Shown: positions 16,987 to 28,834, counted from the stretch's first letter. The stretch: DNA of 64,000 nucleotides from Alitta virens (GCA_932294295.1 OW028586.1:9949790-10013789), one strand, 5' to 3'. Notes: a model not told the origin generated them from the letters alone. Made by a program: numbers and translations.

Positions 16987-19900
16987 CTAATAACCATATG
17001 GTAATGTTTCGTAACCATCTAGTAATACCCTTTTGGTATAAACTAACTTTACAGTCTTGTAGGCTGCCTTGTTGAAAACTCGTCCATGTACTTTGTCTCT
17101 AACAAACATATTGTATGTAGGTAGTCTTATAACTTTCCCCTGGGTTACGACTTGATGAATGTTTTCAAAGGTGACGATTTGACGGTTGACAGGGTTCATG
17201 ATGATACCTTTGAATTTGACTGTCTCTGTGAGATCGCTAAGCCTGTAGCTGTAGGACTTTGGTCCTGAAGAAATGAACTCTGTTATGTATTGACCTGATG
17301 GTAGCTCGTCAGTCAGTTGACCGAGAAAGTCACCTAGTGGTGGCATATCTTGACCTTCTCGGGCTGTGAAGATGATAGAGTCGGTGTCCATATAGAGAAT
17401 CCGTCGTCCTAGTTGGTCTATGAGGCTGTAGAGTTTTAGTCTTGCCCAGCATGTGGTGAATGAAGCGACGATATCATTAGTCTTGATATTGTCAGGTTCA
17501 AAATTTTCTCTACTTTTGGTTTCTACCAGTAGACAGTTCTCGTTGACCATGTAGATCATCATGATTTCAACCGATGTGTCATTAGCTAGTTGTTTGAATT
17601 TAGAGGGTTCTGTGATGTATTGACTTTTGGATCGGTTGGGTTTCTCGCCAAATTTCCCCCAAAAGCTGTTGAGTGCTAGTTTGGCTACAGTCCTTAGCCC
17701 TGGATTGTGGTTGATGTTTTCCTCTCTCAGACTGACCCCTTCTGCTTCCTGGTAATTTTGGATGTATGTCGACTGATCTTCTAAGGTACTGACCCATCCG
17801 GGGTATCCTGAGGCTTCCTGTTTAATTCTGAGAAATGTATCGACATACTCTCGGAAGAGAATGTCTGAAGACTTTTCCCAGTGGTAAACTTCGTAAATCT
17901 TGAGGATGGTGTATCCTTTCTCTAAAGCCTTCATGATTTCGGGTGTGCAGTAGGTCCCTATAATGGATCTCTGTTCAGTGTTACATTGACAGGGTAGTTG
18001 GTTGTGATCGTCTGCGCATGTGCGACATAGGGGGAATTTGAGTCGTCCTCCTGATCTATAGGGTAGAACTGGGTGGTAGAGGCCTCTCGGCGGTAATACC
18101 TTAATTTTAGATATCCCGAAGTAAGACGTCATGGTGTAGTCGAAATCTCTGGTTATAATCTGTGGATGACCTACAGGTAGAGAACTGTACTTGTTTACCG
18201 TGGGATACAGACTTGTATAGTCGTAATAATGGATCTTCTCCCCCTCTTCTACCTGGTAATGGAGACGTACTGATGACGTCCGCCCCCCGAAGAACGAATC
18301 TCGGATGTAGAGTCTTGGAGGTATATCTAATGAAGCAATGAAATCCTTCATCTCCTGATCTTCTTTGACTTGTTTGTCAAACTGACATTCCCATATAGTG
18401 ATGACCTGGAGTGTGGTTGTCTTTAGAAAGATCTCTCTTTGCAGGGTCTTCTGGTAGAGCTCCCCCATTGTCTGGCTATTGTAAGGATCTTTGATAGATC
18501 TTTCAGGGAAACATGTTGGGCATCCATGCCATCTGCAGCCATAAAACTCGTAGAGTACTCCCTTGCTGTCTGCCCCATCTACTCTGTATTGCCCTACTGG
18601 TAACTCCCCTATATTCCGGGCATGTTGTATGAAGATCTTGTTGCTATGACTTAGATATTCAAGCCATTGAATAGCTTTGTAACTATGACCGTGACGGACT
18701 GTGTAGCCTTGAGGTGGAATGTGGGCAATATCGGAGTTTAGGAAGGTTTTTTCTTTAATCTCTCCAGAAGGTAATGGATCATTGTTGCGGTAGAATTGAC
18801 CTCCTACCATGACGACTTCGGCCGTTGTACTGTCTTCAAGGGTTACCTGGTAACGCTCCTTGAGAAAATTTTGTCTGAAGATCTGCATACATGTGGATGC
18901 TATGGTGACCTGGGAAAACGGATCGACATCCATTGTTCCTGTCTCAGTTTCTAAGCTAGTTATGTCCTTGATGAGTTGGCGGAATTTCATGCATGCCTCC
19001 CTAAGAATCTTGACATCTGTCCTACAATATACTCTTCCATGTCTTTGTGCATATCGTAAGGTCCTTGTAGACTATTGTACCATTGTAGATCAACGTCTTT
19101 GCCGTAGAATTCTATTGGAGGATAGTTGGGGAAATATCTCTGGTGAAAGTGTTGTCTGGTGTTGAACATGTGGGGGAAATCCCCTTTCTTTAATGATGCT
19201 GAGAGTCCTAGTGTCTTTGGTAATTTTTTGAGAGCCATCGGTAGGAAGTTTATCGAATCGATGAATCTGATGTCGGTTTGGGGTACAACCATGTACATTA
19301 TTTTTGTCCCGACTTTGGTGAGAGAAGGTTGAATACCGTTCTGCAGTAGATAGCCTTGTAAGAAGAGGAAGTCGTATCCTTTACCATTGTGAGCGATGCA
19401 TGTGTAGCCCTTGTGCTTGTCATTGATGAGCCATTTGCCTAAATCTTGAACAGTGTTGTCGCCTTTAAAAATTACTTCTTTCTTGTAGCAGTCAGGACAT
19501 GCCTGATCTTTGTCATGAGTGAGACATCTGATACCGCATTGTTGACAGTGTGTCTGTTCGTCATTACATTCGTTGCAGATAGACTGGGTTACGACGAAAT
19601 TGGGTATATGCTGCTGTAGTCCGCAGTACCATTTGTCGCAATTTCTGCATCTTCTGCATGCAGAACAGGTGTAATCGTCTGTACATGTAATGCAGCCGGT
19701 CTTCTTTGGTCGTTGATGGTAACCTCTTTGACATTGGAATATTTCGTCCTGTGTAGATTCGAAATCGAAGTAAATAAATTTGCCTGTGTTGACTTTTGGT
19801 GGTGAGGCTCTCATGTAGCAGAGATGCTGTCCTGTAAAGTAGTCTTGACAGAGACGTCATTGCCATTCTCCGCAGGTATGATCTTCTTTGGACCTTTTCT

Positions 19901-21521
19901 GGGTGTCGAGCAGTTTGTTGCATCCTTCGCAAAAGAAGTATTGCTGACATTTGGAAGGTTTTTCTTCTCCCTTGAGAGGACCGGCCTTGTAAATCCCAGT
20001 CTGTCGATGATTTGAGAAACAGGCGGAATTGCGACATTTTCTATTGCAGTCTTGACATTTGATGGCTTGTTCCCATGTGCAGTCTTTTCTCATACAGACC
20101 ATGCATTTGTTTCGACAGAAATGTGCTGTCTTTTTGTTGTGATATTTGAGACAGTCTGTGCAGATTTCCCTGTTGGAGAAAAGTCCTGATATTGAGGTAA
20201 TGGAGTGGAAATGTTGCCCGTCTTTGTAGAGAAATATCTTGTCTTCTCTAGACTTGACTCCTGCATAGATTATCTCGTGACCTGTATCTTTGTCTATGAC
20301 GACGATCTGTACGTTGAGATAGTCTTCGAACTTGTAGAGTTCCCTGATTTCAATCTGTCTATCTGAGGGAAGATTTACTTCATTGAGAAGTCGAAGGGCT
20401 CTCCCTAGCTGGGAGTTTTGACCCTCCCGGTGAGCTCTTGGTGCTTCACGAATGTGTTTATAGTGAGGGTCTTTTCGTAGATTAGCCATGCATACAACGA
20501 TTGCTCGAGCAGCGCAGGTGAAATCGTTAGGCAGTTCAGGGATGTATACAGTACATCTTTTCCTGATAATAGAGTTGTTCTTGTCCTTGATGTCAGTGTT
20601 AGTGATGGTTAAGGCTTTTGTGGATCTCTTAGTCTGGTTGGCTAGTTGAACAGTTGCTGAACATACATGTGTGGTCTTGTAGATGACGAAGCATTTTTTG
20701 CAGATTTTGCTGGAGTTCAACAGCTTCTGAATATTTGTGACTGCATGAGCGCCTTGATCGTCCTGGTAGAGGTAAATTGTTGCCTCCTTGGGTGCTCCTC
20801 CGTACAAGATGTTGTGATCTTGGTTGATTATGATGATCTGTAGATTGATATGGTCCTCAATTCTTGGAAGGTCTTGAGTCGTTACTCGGTGGTCTGTCGG
20901 TAGATCGGTCTCTCTTAAAAGTGTATGTGCTAGACCCATTTGAGATTGGGGTCCTTTTTTGTGAGCCCTGTACGACTTACTGATCTCTGCAACTCGGGGG
21001 TCATTTTCGGCTTTGGCTCTGGCAACAACTAGGGCTCTGACAAGTTGTGTATTGTCGTCTGGTAGAATGGGGATGGTTATGTAAGACTTGCCTCCTCCTC
21101 TATCATGATGAAGAGTCCCTACTTCAACCTGGAATGAGCTGTCGACTCTCATGTTCTGTGATGATTGTAGGACTTTTTCCATCCTATCCATAATGGTCTT
21201 TGCTGTTATTAGGTTTTGAGGTCTCATGTGAATGACAATGTCTTGTCTGAGGTCATTATGCTGAATGATGACTCTGGCTCTATCTTCAGGATCGTGGTGT
21301 TGTGCTGCTCTGTCAATAACCTCTTGAAACATATCTTCTAATTCTTGATGTATGTCAAGCAGTCTATGACCTACATAATCTTGGTTAAATGTGGCTCTGA
21401 AGCTTCTTTCTTCATAACCAAACCTCCTAGCAGTTCTGTGCTGAGTTTGAAGAACCTGATAAGGTGAAGGTCTAGGGATCTTTGCTCTGGGTGGATCAGG
21501 TGACAAGCCTCTCTTAGTCAT
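16987..21521 (-). pseudogene. Protein-primed family B DNA polymerase (pPolB), two disabling lesions
   Basis: About 1,510 codons. The likely start is the ATG at 21521: the in-frame ATG at 21569 overlaps a TATATAAAG box. The N-terminal part (21521-19860) has two copies of a ~150-residue module and Cys/His clusters. An in-frame TGA at 19859-19857 falls where the zinc-ligand pattern expects Cys. The exonuclease half (19856-~19030) has Exo I (FDFES) and Exo II (NGKGYDF). Near 19025-19035 the frame shifts; removing two bases (AT in a TATAT run) would restore the Exo III region. The C-terminal half has motif A (DYTSLYP), B (KLALNSFWG) and C (DTDS), and ends in Leu-Pro-Tyr-Gly-Tyr like other Polinton polymerases. 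All polymerase motifs are intact, so inactivation looks recent unless the lesions are sequencing errors. Confidence 0.9.
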
Positions 21522-21557
21522 GATGTTTTTTGTATGATCAAATGAAGACAGAAAGCT

Positions 21558-21566
21558 CTTTATATA
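21558..21566 (-). promoter_or_regulatory. TATA box of the PolB gene
   Basis: TATATAAAG on the minus strand lies 37 bases before the ATG at 21521. It is also codons 2-4 of the longest open frame, which argues against the more upstream ATG. Confidence 0.72.
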
Positions 21567-21720
21567 CATGCGCGTTACATAATGACTGAGGTGCCACTCT
21601 AACCCCGCTCATGGTATTGGTCATTGTTATCCTCTCAAGTAATAGTTTCTGTGACAAAGGTCTGAGGTATTTTTAGATCATGCCCCCCCTGTCCTTAGGC
21701 ATTGGTCAAAATGCTGCTTC

Positions 21721-22489
21721 ATGTTCTCTCATAGCTTACTGGATATTGAATATACCCTAAGGCTCTGGCAGATGGTCATGCATGTGTGTTGACGCGGAAC
21801 CCTCCTTGCATCTTTACAGTACTTCACTAAATACAGGTCATGAAGGCAGCTGGTCATGCATGTGCATTGACGCGGAAACCTCCCTGCATCCTTACAGATT
21901 TTCACTAAATTCATTTCATGATGTCTACAGAAAATAATTATCATAACTAAGGATGTACTCATCATGTCTACAGAAAATAATTATGATCATCAACGAGTTA
22001 TGTAATTAAAGAAAGTCATTACGATCATTAACGAGTTATTATTTTCATCAAAGGGAAATAATTACGCTCGTTAACGAGTTATGTAATTAACTTCGTTACA
22101 CTCATTAACGAGTAATAATCACGTCATTAACGAAATAAAAGAAAATACTTATTGGTCATTAACGAGTTACGTAATTTTTCGCACCTTCCTTAACGAGTTA
22201 CGTAATTTTTCGCACCTTCCTTAACGAGTTACGTATCTTTTCGCACCTTCCTTAACGAGTTACGTAACTTTCGCACCTTCCTTAACGAGTTACGTAACTT
22301 TTCGCACCTTCCTTAACGAGTTACGTAACTTTTCGCACCTTCCTTAACGAATTACGTAACTTTTCACACCTTCCTTAATGAGTTACGTAACTTTTCACAC
22401 CTTCCTTAATGAGTTACGTAATTTTCGCACCCTGAGGGCATGTGCAGTGGGGCATGAAGTCAGGGGTCTACCCCTACCTATACAGTAGT
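21721..22489 (-). repeat. Polinton right terminal inverted repeat
   Basis: About 769 bp is the reverse complement of 3962-4690. It contains an extra ~75-bp tandem copy (21773-21850 and 21851-21925, each with GGTCATGCATGTG and TTGACGCGGAA). The repeat array of ~31-bp units lies at 22157-22430 and the outer unique ~60 bp ends at CTATACAGTAGT. Confidence 0.93.
22157..22430. repeat. Tandem repeat in right TIR, ~31-bp unit
   Basis: Mirror copy of the array at 4021-4262, with nine or so units of AACGAGTTACGTAACTTTTC-type content. Copy number differs slightly from the left array. Confidence 0.92.
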
Positions 22490-22495
22490 AACACA
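22490..22495. repeat. Target site duplication, right copy (AACACA)
   Basis: Identical to 3956-3961 and immediately outside the right TIR. Confidence 0.92.
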
Positions 22496-22960
22496 TCTAT
22501 TCCGTGTAGTTTGAAAATCAATTGTTGCTTTGTCTAAAAATCTCCATGATTCTGCTCCATAAAAAATGGGCACATTGAGTGTTAAAAACTCTGCTGATAA
22601 TCTCAGTGCTGCTTTTGCCTTGAGTAACTATCACTGAATTGACCCTTTGAATAAGGTCACTCTTCTTCATTCAAACTTCTTTACACTCTCCAAGATTGCA
22701 CTGGGATGATTTCCAAGATGTTTTACCATATTCTTTCATTGCAGCTGTACACCTTTGAGATGAACTATTGGTTTGTAGGAAGTCTGATGTCGGCTAAATA
22801 ACACACACACTATTTTTGAGGCATTGTATGTAACACTAAACAAGTCTCAAAATCTTTCGCAATCATTCGCAAGTATTCAGCATGAGTTTTAATCCATCAA
22901 TGCTTGGGGCACAGAAGGTTATATCGTCCGCATAGCATATGGCATATAAGGTATAAGTAA
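22496..22960 (-). mobile_element. LINE reverse-transcriptase remnant, part upstream of the Polinton
   Basis: On the minus strand, 22934-22923 encodes Tyr-Ala-Asp-Asp, the reverse-transcriptase catalytic box, in a decayed frame. Nearer the Polinton a segment with Tyr-Gly-x-Glu-x-Trp fits the region after the catalytic box. The reading continues past the insertion into 3955-3542. Stops and frameshifts make it a pseudogene. Confidence 0.65.
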
Positions 22961-23274
22961 TTGATTATAATGTAAGTTGTACCACACAGTGACACAGACA
23001 TTTTTCTCAATTTAACTGCACTAAATGGCTTTTGAATTTGTCCATGTTCAGCATAGGACCTATTATTTCACTTTCATGACCTTTTCTTAATGAGGTTTCC
23101 AGTAAGACCATGTAGCAGTAGTACATAATATACTTCTATTGCAGGACAGATTAGCACAAAGGGTCTTGCACACTTTAACTAGTTTTCACACAACGAATAA
23201 ATAATTTTTTATGTATTTTGTATCCTCCTAATGGTATTGTATATGTACATATAAATGGAGTTCATAGTCGGAGT

Positions 23275-23563
23275 TGTCACGGTCCAAGCAGTCTCAACCG
23301 ACTTTACAATTACACCCTTGGTAGGCCTGTTCAAGCTTGAGCCTTTCTCAACACCCTGGGGAGTATAAAACCCATTACACTGAATTACCTGCAGGGGCTA
23401 AATACTTACAATTGCCATCACTGCCAAGTACCCATTTACACCTGGGTGGAGTGGAGCAAAGAGTTGTAAAGGATCTGCTCAGTTCCTCCATGCCATGGTA
23501 GGTGCTCGAACCTACAACCTTTGGTTTGAAGGCGAGCACCGTAACCACTAGGCCAATGTAAAT
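23275..23563 (-). mobile_element. tRNA-derived SINE (family 2)
   Basis: Minus-strand reading starts with a tRNA-like head: box A-like TGGCCTAGTGGTTACGGTGC at about 23560-23535 and box B-like GGTTCGAGCACC near 23511-23500. A ~220-bp body without coding content follows. The sequence differs from the ATCT-tailed SINE. Confidence 0.7.
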
Positions 23564-24774
23564 AACTAAAACTGAAAACTATGCAGAGACAACCAACAGC
23601 AGACTAACTGGCAATACATTTACTGGCCTGTCAGGTGCAGTTACATTAGAAAATTATTTTTTCCAACTAAATCGTTTTGTTTTTTAATGGTGTTGTGAAA
23701 TTCTAAAATGTATTGCTTATATGACATTTAATTTCAATGATGCATTCTTGGTAAAATTGTTTAGATATCCATGTATTGTATTTTAAAATAAATATCGCAA
23801 ATACAGTGTGTGTAGTATTATAGCACCTGTATGTGGACTTGCAAATCGTGCAACAAAAAATTAATATGGAACAACCAAAACTTGCCCACGAATTTACCTG
23901 CAGACTAGTACGTCAATTAGGTGGACTCCAAGCTTTATCATCTCGTCATTATTATAGGGTTTCTTACACCTTTTCTCTCTCTCTGTATATATTATATATA
24001 TAAGAACACAAGAAAAAAGTGTAAGGAGCCCTGTAGCCATTATGTCTGTCTTTAAATTGACAGTTGGTCACATATAAATTTTGCTAAAGTTAATATTCAT
24101 GCAGCTCAAAGGGTTTTAATGGAAGAAGAGGAATCTGAGTCGTGTAATAATATACAATCAGACTTTGCATCTTTTGTAATGAAAACTCCATTGATTAGAA
24201 GATGAAATTCACTTCATTTTCAATTGTCCAATTCTATAATGGCATACGGTCAGAATTTTGGAGTAAAATTTGTAACCAAAGTACCTTTATATTGCATGTA
24301 CAAAACAGCAATATTCAATAACAGCAATTGATACATTAAAAATAACTGCTTGGGGATACAGCTACGTGTGTATCGGCGATGTTATTGCCAGTTACTTGTA
24401 CCCACGTAACACATGTTTGTCAGGTATATTTGTCAACCTGACCCTGATTGCATCATTGCATAAACCCCTATTTATGGATGGACTGGACCCAGGTGATTTA
24501 TTTTTCCAGGTAAAATTATCTGACGCAGGTGCCTCGTCCCCCCGAGATGCTGGGACTTGATTGCTTGTGTGTGAGCACCACCAGCGCCCCTGGTGGCCAA
24601 TCAGGGCGTTAAGCGTGCAATTGATCCTGGATCCTCTCAAAGGAAGTGACACGAGCATAGAGAGATGGAATAACACGTTTTTGGTAAGCTCAAAATTATA
24701 GATTCTCGTATTAAAATAGTTTAATAAATATGTCTCAATGGTGCTGGCCTGTATTATGAAATTAGCCAACTTGT

Positions 24775-24942
24775 ATGACCTGCTGCCAGAGGCAGACATT
24801 ATGAAGAGATGAGATTGGAGTCGACATGCACCATTTTACACATTTACCCCATGGGTGGGGTCTTTACTTGCCTCAGCATATAATGTAGACACAGGGTACA
24901 AGGCACCTCAAATTTAATGTCTCATGCGATCAAAATCCAGCT
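24775..24942 (-). mobile_element. SINE body fragment (family 1)
   Basis: It shares CTGCCAGAGGCAGAC, TTACACATTTACCCCATGGG and the 'TACAAGGCACCTC.AATTTAA.GTCTCATG' block with other copies in this window. The tRNA-like head is absent. Confidence 0.7.
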
Positions 24943-25539
24943 AAGCTTATATTATAAATCCAATGTAAATTGGGACTTATTAAGGGAGCTTGGCTGCTTC
25001 ATGGTGCATTTTCGTAATTAAATGCATGCAGATTACAGCCAATTTCATAGCCTTTGAAACTAACTCTAGAGAATGTCATGTGAATCCAGGTCTCCCATTG
25101 GTTAGGCAGCCCCTCAGCCAATAAGAGCACTGTATTCACTGAAATTCTGTGTCATTGGCTAACTACTCCTCTATTTACGAGAGATTTGACCTTGGATGAC
25201 CTAGAGATTCTCTAAATTTCATCCTTGGAAGATCTGACCATAGGTCCTAACCCTGATCAGGCTGATCTACATAGGCTTACCCCAAATGAGTTGGCCTATT
25301 TCTCGGTGCTCCTGAATGAACTTCCAGGATTAAAAACAAGGTTAAGAAAATTAAAACAAGAATTCTGTCAACGCTGCATGTAGATATATCTAGGCCTATT
25401 TCTTTTCATTTCAATGCAGAAGAAATATAAAAAAAAAACATTCAGAGATTGATGTATTTTGGTTTGTCACACCCAACGCAGGGCACTTAGCTCTTTACTT
25501 GGCCTATGTTGTTCAGATGAGTGGTTGAACTGGTTGTGC

Positions 25540-25690
25540 CTTGTACTTGCTGTCTATGCTGGAGCGAGCTAAATACCCCCATCCATGGGGTGAATGTGTA
25601 CATTGCTAAGTTGACAAATGTGGACCTTAGCCTTGTCAAAAAGTTATCATCTCATCATTACATCTGACTCTGGCAATGGACCTTACTAGG
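25540..25690 (+). mobile_element. SINE body fragment (family 1)
   Basis: The CTTGTACTTGCTGTCTATGC and CCATGGGGTGAATGTG blocks match the family body. It ends near CATCTCATCATTACATCTG. Confidence 0.6.
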
Positions 25691-26278
25691 TTATTTTCTA
25701 AGTTTTAGTATTTATAATAGCTTTTGACCATTAGATATAGCGAGACGGGTTCAAATATATTTATAACATAATTGTAGGCCAATGTAAATAATATAAAATA
25801 CAAATGTCATTGTAAATGCTAAATATGACATATTAGTTTAGTGTCTGTAAAATGCTACAGATGTCGCCATTGTTTTCATTTGTGACGTCACAATGGCGGC
25901 GCCCATGAAACAAGTGTAATGTTTGTTTACATGAAAAGAAATGAAAAATGATCAGTGTTATTATCCACTCCACTGTGAAAGAATGACTCCGCGAATAAGG
26001 AATCTAGGCAAGTAGGTCTAACTGAGGTTAATATATTCTTTGAAATTAGAGATTTGAAATGCATTCCGTAACTCAGCCCAGTTAAACTGTTCAGCAAGAA
26101 AATATTTAATATAGACCAACTCAGACGTCTTAACAAACTATGTGACGTCACAATCAATGGCTTCACAATCAATGACGTCATTACCCTGGATAATCATAAT
26201 TATGGTAAACGAAATGGAGTCACAAGCTTATGACTCATGTTAAGACTGATCATTAAGGGTAAAATACTCTGTTGAATG

Positions 26279-26355
26279 ACAGTAGTAGTAGGTAGTAGTA
26301 GAAGGAGTAGTAGTAGTAGTAATAGGAGTAGTAGGAGTAGTAGTCGTAGTAGTAG

Positions 26356-26400
<45 letters not shown>

Positions 26401-26593
26401 GACTCTAGGAGTAGTAGGTAGTAGTGATAGTAGTAGTAGTAGTAGTAGCAGCATTAGTAGTAGCAGCATTAGTAGTAGCAGCATTAGTAGTAGCAGCATT
26501 AGTAGTAGCAGCATTAGCAGCATTAGTAGCATTAGTAGCATCAGTAGCATCAGTAGCAGTAGCAGTAGTAGTAGTAGTAGTAGTAGTAGTACT

Positions 26594-26631
<38 letters not shown>

Positions 26632-26664
26632 CTTAGTAGTAGTAGTAGTAGTAGTAGTACTTAA
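26279..26664. repeat. AGT/AGC trinucleotide satellite
   Basis: Nearly 390 bases of AGT triplets interrupted by AGGAGT and AGCAGCATT variants. Poly-Ser, poly-Val or poly-Leu frames here are artefacts. Confidence 0.97.
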
Positions 26665-27622
26665 TAGGTAACCTTTGGCATGTTGTTCATGGTGACACCC
26701 CATGCAGTCCTGTAAACCTACTGTGAACAAATTTTAATAATATAAATAATTTTTAAAAGTGTTCTTAGTATCGAGGGGGTCTTAATTCACAAGTGCTCAC
26801 TGTTTTCATGCTTTGTTTTGACAGTTTTAGGACCATGTGGTGGTCTTAAATTCGAGGTGTTCTTGCTACAGTGAGTCCATTCAAACTGTACCTGTATCTA
26901 GGACTATAGGCCAACATGCTTGCCAAAATCTGACTCTATAGTTGTCTCTACAAGATATGGTCATTTTGACATATTTTTAGTAGGTGGTGTAGATTCTTTG
27001 AAAACATAAATAAATCCTTCTAAATTGCTTACACATTCAGTGTGGGATTGAAACACCAAATATATATTATTAATTAATCATAGAAGCTTTTTAGAACATG
27101 TCAAGTGCTACATCATTAAGTGTCACAAACTACAGAGCTCTGTACATGTCATACATGTATATATATTATCACCACAAAGACAAGCTGCCTACCAAGTAAT
27201 CGATTTTATCTTGGTATATCAATCAACTTACGTTTTCCACACAGACAAGTCTTTATTCTAGGTGAGCTTAGTTGTTACAGATTAGGCCTCCAGGGAATCA
27301 ATTTTTATATCAAATGTTAAACCTCTACAGTTAAACCTTTATGAGCTGGATTACAGTCATGTGGTTATACAAAATCTTCAATTATTAGAGATTATATTAA
27401 CATGAAAATGACGTCAAAATGATAGATTATGTTATAAGTATTCTCAATTTTGGACTATCTATCGTCTCTTAGGCTTTAAATAATGGTAGGCATACATTTT
27501 TAGCAATTCAAAGCCATATCTCAGACTGAGACAATTGTGGTGCAATTGTATCAGATTAGTTGCTGCAACTTCATGAATAAAGGAAATTAGGCCTAATTTA
27601 GGGCTAGAAAGTCATGAAGTCA

Positions 27623-27767
27623 TACATGGCCAATTGTGCCACGTGCGTTTTCCATGCGTTTGGATAAACGCATGGTTTTTGCCTCAATGTAATTAGCTAA
27701 AAAACATGCGTTTTCCATGCGTTTATCTTTCTCATGGAAAATGCACATGGCACATTTGGCCATGTAT
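27623..27767. mobile_element. Palindromic MITE-like element (CGCATGG family)
   Basis: The ends are near-perfect inverted repeats (ATACATGGCCAA / TTGGCCATGTAT). Inside, GCGTTTTCCATGCGTTT and its complements alternate. Related copies lie at 29891-30027 and 30982-31133. Confidence 0.7.
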
Positions 27768-28454
27768 ATTGTCTATAGATGTATCTTCAATTTTCTACAA
27801 CACCACTCAATTTTTGGTCAAATTTCAAGAGTTTGTAGCAACACAATTTGAACATCAGTCCCAGTTAACTTGAACATCACTATCTTTCCAATGCAATTTG
27901 TTTGGTCATCTTCTCATGATTATGCCATTTGTTCTGGTCGGAGAGAAGCAGCAGAAATGACAATGGAGAATACAGTAAACGAAAACCTCGTAATCATGCC
28001 AATTCCCATTTATTTGAATCATAAAAAGACTGTGAACAGAATGATTCAGATACATTTATTTGCAATTTACATGAAAATGAGCATTATAGTAACAACAATT
28101 TTACAGTAATCTGGGAAACCCCACTAATGCCTGAAGATATTTCAATTGGCTATTAGTTACTACACAATAGTGGTTCATTGATTACACTAATTAGGCCCAA
28201 ACCAACCATATGGGCATTTATATAAGGCAGCTGATTAATAGATCACTCCGGTCAGGTGTGCATACCTGGGCCTACCTGGGCCTACCTGACAAATGGAATA
28301 ACTATTAACTATGATCTGACAACTGTATGAAGCATCTCTGTGTATTAGGCATCAAAGGTTTATTTGATCTGATCATAATCAGTAGTCAGAACCATATGTT
28401 AGAGATTGATTTCATTTTGTCATTATATGCAGTAAATGTCCATCTAGTTTTTAA

Positions 28455-28800
28455 TCATAAATGGCATGGCGCAGTAAAGGAAATGGACAGACATTTTAGC
28501 AACAAGTAAAACCCAAATTTCCAGCTGATAAAAACACTCCTGTTAAACAACTTAAAACTTACGTTTTGTAATATTTTCGAGTGTAGCATGATACTTGGCC
28601 ATAATGATGGCAAAATGGCAAAAATTATCATTGGAAAGATAGGAAACTTGCAGTTAATTGATACAAAGAGAGGTTTAAGTTGAGTTTTAAAGTTTGGGGT
28701 TTGAATTATTATAGTAACCATTCTGTAAATTTTTTGCTGCTTCAATATGACCAAATATGACCAAAAAACAAGTGGACATTCATTATGACTTCTACAATAT
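28455..28800. mobile_element. Repeat family E copy (AAACCCCAA...GACAT ends)
   Basis: It shares 'AGCAACAAGTAAA.CCCAA.TTC', 'TTATCATTG.AAAGATAG.AAACTTG', 'GGGTTTGA' and 'AACAAGTGGACAT' with segments at 36950-37305 and, more loosely, 31745-32065. No coding content. Confidence 0.45.
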
Positions 28801-28834
28801 ATATATATATAGTGGTTTAGGCCCCAGTGACCGC

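Larger units (their letters stand above)
3962..22489. mobile_element. Complete Polinton/Maverick (adintovirus-like) element, 18.5 kb
   Basis: The element has long terminal inverted repeats (3962-4690 and 21721-22489) starting at ACTACTGTATAGG, a perfect 6-bp target duplication, and the diagnostic gene set: protein-primed PolB, retroviral-type integrase with chromodomain, FtsK/HerA packaging ATPase, double-jelly-roll major capsid and penton-like minor capsid. About fifteen genes are present, most on the minus strand. The size is within the usual 15-25 kb range. Apart from PolB the core frames are open, so the insertion is probably recent. An adenain-like protease is not visible. Confidence 0.96.

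Noticed and set aside
19857..19859. TGA in PolB as selenocysteine
   Set aside because: The codon stands at a Cys-like position, but no recoding signal was identified and PolB carries a second lesion, so decay is the simpler reading.
19564..20037. 157-codon minus-strand frame in PolB
   Set aside because: It is an alternative-frame shadow of the PolB zinc-rich region and bridges the TGA only by coincidence.
21522..21569. Upstream ATG at 21569 as the PolB start
   Set aside because: The codons after it coincide with a TATATAAAG box with correct spacing to the ATG at 21521.
24392..24799. 135-codon minus-strand frame
   Set aside because: It overlaps a SINE end and has no conserved pattern.
26200..26636. 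Poly-Leu, poly-Ser and poly-Val frames
   Set aside because: All are translations of the AGT trinucleotide satellite.
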